Assembly (NCBI GenBank): GCA_028344335.1
Contig: JAOMAZ010000009.1
Location: 1-53,315 of the forward strand
Source: Deltaproteobacteria bacterium
GTDB taxonomy: Archaea > Thermoplasmatota > Poseidoniia > Poseidoniales > Poseidoniaceae
Length of the DNA: 53,315 bases
Reading direction: 5' to 3'
The notes under the pieces: generated by a model
Told to the model about the DNA's origin: nothing
Databases searched by the model: none
What the model saw: only the letters and a program-made list of their open reading frames with translations
Part shown: positions 49,958 through 53,315 of the stretch, in pieces
Layout of the letters: the number at the start of each line of letters is the position of its first letter
How positions within the stretch are numbered: position 1 is the stretch's first letter
Program-made: the position numbers and the translations under genes

Positions 49958-52797
49958 TTCCACTGACCATGGTTGGATTAAAGTCAGGGGCGCAAGAACT
50001 CATAATTTGAGAAATGTTGATGTGGAACTTCCAAGGGGAAAGTTCGTAGTTATTTCTGGAGTTTCAGGCTCAGGAAAATCTAGTTTGGCCTTTGACACTC
50101 TCTATGCAGAAGGACAACGGCGTTATGTAGAGTCTCTTTCATCTTATGCGCGCCAATTTCTTGGACAGATGAAAAAAGCAGATTGCGACCAAATAGAAGG
50201 CCTATCCCCCCTCAATTTCTATTGATCAAAAACAAGGTTCTCACAATCCTCGTTCAACTGTAGCAACAGTTACTGAGATAATGGACTATCTACGTCTTTT
50301 ATGGGCGCGGATTGGTATTCCACATTGTCCAAGTTGCGGCAAAGAAGTAGCACGCCGAACAGTCCAAGAAATTGTTGATGATATGCTGTGGCGTTTTGAT
50401 GGTCAGGCTTGTAAAATTTGGGCTCCAGCAATCCGTAATAGGAAAGGAACACATGCAGATTTATTTTCACATTTAGTTGAACAGGGCTGGGTAAAAGGCA
50501 AGATTGACGGCCGGGAGGCCGATTTTGAAAACCCACCAGTACTTGAAAAAAACCTTCGGCACGATATTGATGTTCAAATGGATAGGATGAAAATAAATTC
50601 TTCAAATCGTCAAAGATTGACTGAAGCGGTAGAAGCAGCTCTCAAAGTTGGAGGGGGTGCAACAGCAATTGAACCTATAGATGAAGAAAGTAAAATACTT
50701 GCGTATAGTGAAGAATTTGCATGCCCTGTTCATGGTAGTTTTATGCCTGAAATGAGTCCACGAATTTTCTCTTTTAATAACCCACTTGGAGCATGCCCTG
50801 GGTGCCAAGGGCTTGGGGTTTCAAGGAGATTTAGTGAGGATTTACTAATCATCGAAGACTACTCTCTTTCAGAAGGCTGTATTCGCCCCTTTCGCCGCTC
50901 AATGTCACCAAGTTGGTATCGTAAAATGATGATTCAAGTCGCGGATTATTACGGAATTCCCACTGATATACCTTTTTCAGAATTGGATGATGATCAAAGA
51001 GATATCCAATTATATGGCTCCGGATCAACCATAATTGATTTTGAATTTAAGTCAGAAAAAGGCTCTGTTTATCGCATGCAACGGGCATGGGAAGGAGTAA
51101 TTCCAAGATTAACTAGAACATTTACAGAAACAAATTCTGAACGAACTAGGCACCGAATGATGGCCTTCATGACTGATGAAGATTGTCTAGAATGCAATGG
51201 AGAAAAACTCAACCCAGCAGCAAGAGGTGTTTTAGTAGCCGGTTGCGGACTCCCTAAATTATCTGCACTAACTGTTTCAGAAGCATTGGAACTAATTCAA
51301 GAATGGCGTAATATTCTTGACGAAAAATCACTTTTTATTGGCATAGATGTAATTAAAGAAATTGAAAGCCGCCTTTCATTCTTAAACGATGTAGGTCTAG
51401 ATTACCTCACTTTAGATAGACGAGCAAATACTTTGTCAGGTGGTGAAAGTCAGAGGATTAGATTGGCAACCCAAATTGGTACAAGATTAACCGGAGTCAT
51501 GTACGTGCTTGATGAACCTAGCATCGGCCTCCACCAAAGAGACAATGCGCGCCTCTTGGAAACATTACGAGAATTATCTGATTTAGGTAATACTTTGATA
51601 GTAGTTGAGCACGATGAAGAAACTTTACGACAAGCAGACTGGTTATGTGACCTCGGTCCAGGGGCTGGAATAGATGGGGGAAAAATTGTCGCTAATGGCT
51701 TACCAGAAGAAGTAATGGCCACTGAAGAAAGCATCACTGGCTCCTTTCTTTCAGGAAAAAGAAAAATCAAAATCCCCTCAATCCGGAAAGCCCCAGAAAA
51801 CGGCTCATTGAAGATAACCGGTGCTAAACACAACAACTTAGACAATATTGATGTAGAATTTCCCTTAGGTGTCATGACAGTTGTTTCTGGAGTATCAGGA
51901 AGTGGCAAATCAAGTTTGGTTTCAGGAATCCTAGCGCCCATTCTTTTGAGGGATTTGCATAAATCAGAAAAGAGCCCAGGAAAACATACAAAACTTTCAG
52001 GAATTGAAAACGTGGAAAAAGCAATTGTCATTAACCAATCACCAATTGGTAGAACCCCACGCTCAAATCCAGCAACATATACCAAATCTTTTGATGAAAT
52101 AAGGAGTATTTTTGCAACCACACCCCTTTCCAAAGAGCGAGGATATAAACCAGGACATTTTTCCTTCAATGTTCGAGGTGGACGTTGTGAATCATGTAAG
52201 GGAGCAGGTTCAATTAAATTAGAAATGAATTTTCTTCCAGATGTTTGGATGACCTGCGATATCTGTAAAGGAACAAGATATACAAGAGAAACTTTAGAAG
52301 TTGAGTGGAGAGGTAGAAACATCCATGATATTCTTGAAATGAATGTATCTCAAGCAGCTGAATTCTTCAAAAACCATCGCAAATTGTACCGAACCTTATC
52401 AACACTTGAAGATGTAGGATTAGGGTATATTCGCCTTGGTCAACCAGCAACCACACTTAGTGGAGGAGAAGCTCAAAGAGTGAAATTAGCAAGTGAATTA
52501 AAACGACCAGCCCACAAAAGAGCAGTCTATATTCTCGATGAGCCAACAACTGGTTTATCTCTTTCAGACGTAGAGCAATTAATCGAAGTATTATTGAGAT
52601 TAAGAGAAAAAGGGCATACTGTAATTGTCATAGAACACCACCTCGACGTCATAAAATCAGCAGACCACATCATTGACTTAGGGCCAGAAGGAGGAGCAGG
52701 AGGGGGAAAGGTTGTGGCAAAAGGAACCCCAGAACAAGTTGCAAAAGTCAAGTCAAGTTTTACAGGTCTTTACCTAAAAGACACCCTCAAAGTGTAG
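49950..52797 (+). CDS. uvrA: Excinuclease ABC subunit A, split by a one-base insertion in a C6 run
   Basis: UvrA finds bulky DNA damage. The first ORF carries Walker A ([38 protein letters not shown]) and ends wrongly at LSPLNFY. Without one C in the run at 50206-50211, the frame reads [38 protein letters not shown], the standard UvrA sequence, and joins the second ORF. The second ORF holds zinc cysteines ([14 protein letters not shown]), [12 protein letters not shown], the second ATPase half with [21 protein letters not shown] and [12 protein letters not shown]. The total is about 948 residues, the usual length. Either a sequencing error or a real frameshift. Confidence 0.93.
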
Positions 52798-52835
52798 CCG
52801 AAGCAATCATCTCTAATGCCTATTCTCGGTAAAAC

Positions 52836-53315
52836 ATGTCGGGCGATATTCAACCATTAGATGAAGAACTTCCAGATATTCTTTCAGACATTTTCAATAT
52901 TTCTGATTCGACCGATCTATTAGAGAAAAAACTCAAAAAAGTTCACGAAGAGGAACACCAAATTTTCAACTTTAATACAGGAACTGGTATTTGGATAAAC
53001 CGTCTTATGCCAATACCAGTAATTGCAGCGGGAATAATCTATCAACTTAATCCGAACCTATTAACTGTAGAACTACCTAATTCAACATTATCACTTATGC
53101 TCATTTTTATTTTAATGGGTCAAATACTTTGGCAATTATTACTTGCAAAAAGGGCACGAGGATTGAAATTAACTAGGGCCGGATTTGAAATTCAAGGAGT
53201 AATTGCAAGAAGAAAAGGTCAACCCTTCCAATCTTTAGAAGGATATGATGATGTTTCAAACACTCTCCTAAATGAACATTTACAAGCAATCTCACATAGG
53301 ATTTTTGGAATACTT
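52836..53315 (+). CDS. Membrane protein, N-terminal part (continues past window)
   Basis: An open frame from ATG 52836 to the right edge, omitted from the track. An acidic N-terminus (PLDEELPDILSDIFNI) and a coiled segment (LLEKKLKKVHEEEHQI) precede two hydrophobic helices (LMPIPVIAAGIIYQL, LSLMLIFILMGQILWQLLL) and a basic stretch (AKRARGLKLTRAG). No family recognised. The encoded part is 160 residues. Confidence 0.7.
   Translation, partial: MSGDIQPLDEELPDILSDIFNISDSTDLLEKKLKKVHEEEHQIFNFNTGTGIWINRLMPIPVIAAGIIYQLNPNLLTVELPNSTLSLMLIFILMGQILWQLLLAKRARGLKLTRAGFEIQGVIARRKGQPFQSLEGYDDVSNTLLNEHLQAISHRIFGIL

Noticed and set aside
49950-50225. Separate small ATPase of 91 residues
   Set aside because: It is the N-terminus of UvrA; one base removed from the C6 run joins it to the following ORF.
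51450-52322. 290-residue minus-strand ORF
   Set aside because: Antisense to UvrA's second half; a shadow of a conserved coding region.

Overview
The window looks like a chromosome segment of a planktonic Marine Group II euryarchaeon (Candidatus Poseidoniales, Thermoplasmatota) or a close relative. It carries archaeal-type information genes: RpoP/Rpo12, the ribosomal protein L20a/LX - prefoldin alpha - ftsY cluster, diphthine synthase, a separate GMP synthase glutaminase subunit, a Trm5-type tRNA methyltransferase and an RFC-like clamp-loader subunit. It also carries archaeal lipid genes (a GGGP synthase and geranylgeranyl-reductase-like flavoproteins). Alongside these are many bacterial- or eukaryote-like metabolic genes, acidic proteins, short intergenic gaps and frequent GTG/TTG starts. 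The lineage call rests on gene content and recall of families, not on a database search.

Layout. 1-7.3 kb (mostly minus): the edge of a large secreted vWA/propeller-like protein, a small conserved protein, a bacterial/eukaryotic-type glycerolipid acyltransferase, a HIT hydrolase, an SdhA-like flavoprotein and a membrane protein, then tRNA-Arg(CCU). 7.4-13.9 kb: RFC-like AAA+ ATPase, Rid protein, RpoP, GuaAA, a class II aldolase with a proline/glycine repeat domain, tRNA-Asp(GUC), a 42-residue zinc-ribbon protein absent from the ORF track, Trm5 family and DphB. 13.9-24.7 kb: a large unknown protein, an EamA exporter with the two reverse-transsulfuration enzymes (CBS and CGL-type), a DUF457 membrane protein, a geranylgeranyl reductase, a HAD phosphatase, an aquaporin, a NERD protein, a SemiSWEET and a SAP-domain membrane protein. 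24.8-32.4 kb: S15 lipoprotein hydrolase and SDR, then a 2.7 kb cassette bounded by 86-bp perfect direct repeats (SAM methyltransferase-like, SAP-FemAB-like, sulfotransferase, unknown ORF), then an extended SDR, pyrF and a small membrane protein.

32.4-40.9 kb: a membrane-anchored receiver-domain protein, a DUF1844 protein, ftsY, prefoldin alpha (interrupted by an in-frame TAA), L20a, a 1303-residue cell-surface subtilase, and a MreB/MamK-like actin. 40.9-53.3 kb: a long coiled-coil protein next to the actin; a ferredoxin - mini-flavoprotein - GGGP synthase operon; a beta-CASP nuclease; a zinc-ribbon protein; a tungstate/molybdate uptake module (TupA facing a fused TupB-TupC protein) beside moeA; a pseudouridine synthase; uvrA, which is broken by one extra C in a C6 run; and the start of a membrane protein at the right edge.

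Points most worth following: (1) the direct-repeat cassette, where the left repeat carries a full SDR and a stub of the epimerase-like gene and the right repeat carries a stub of the SDR and the full epimerase-like gene, as expected from single-crossover integration or from tandem duplication followed by replacement; (2) the MamK-like actin with its coiled-coil neighbour; (3) the permease-ATPase fusion for tungstate/molybdate; (4) the ferredoxin/mini-flavoprotein/GGGPS operon in a genome that also has a G3P-acyltransferase-type enzyme; (5) three apparent single-base lesions (uvrA, pfdA, and a small ORF upstream of the aquaporin) that are either sequence errors or real mutations.
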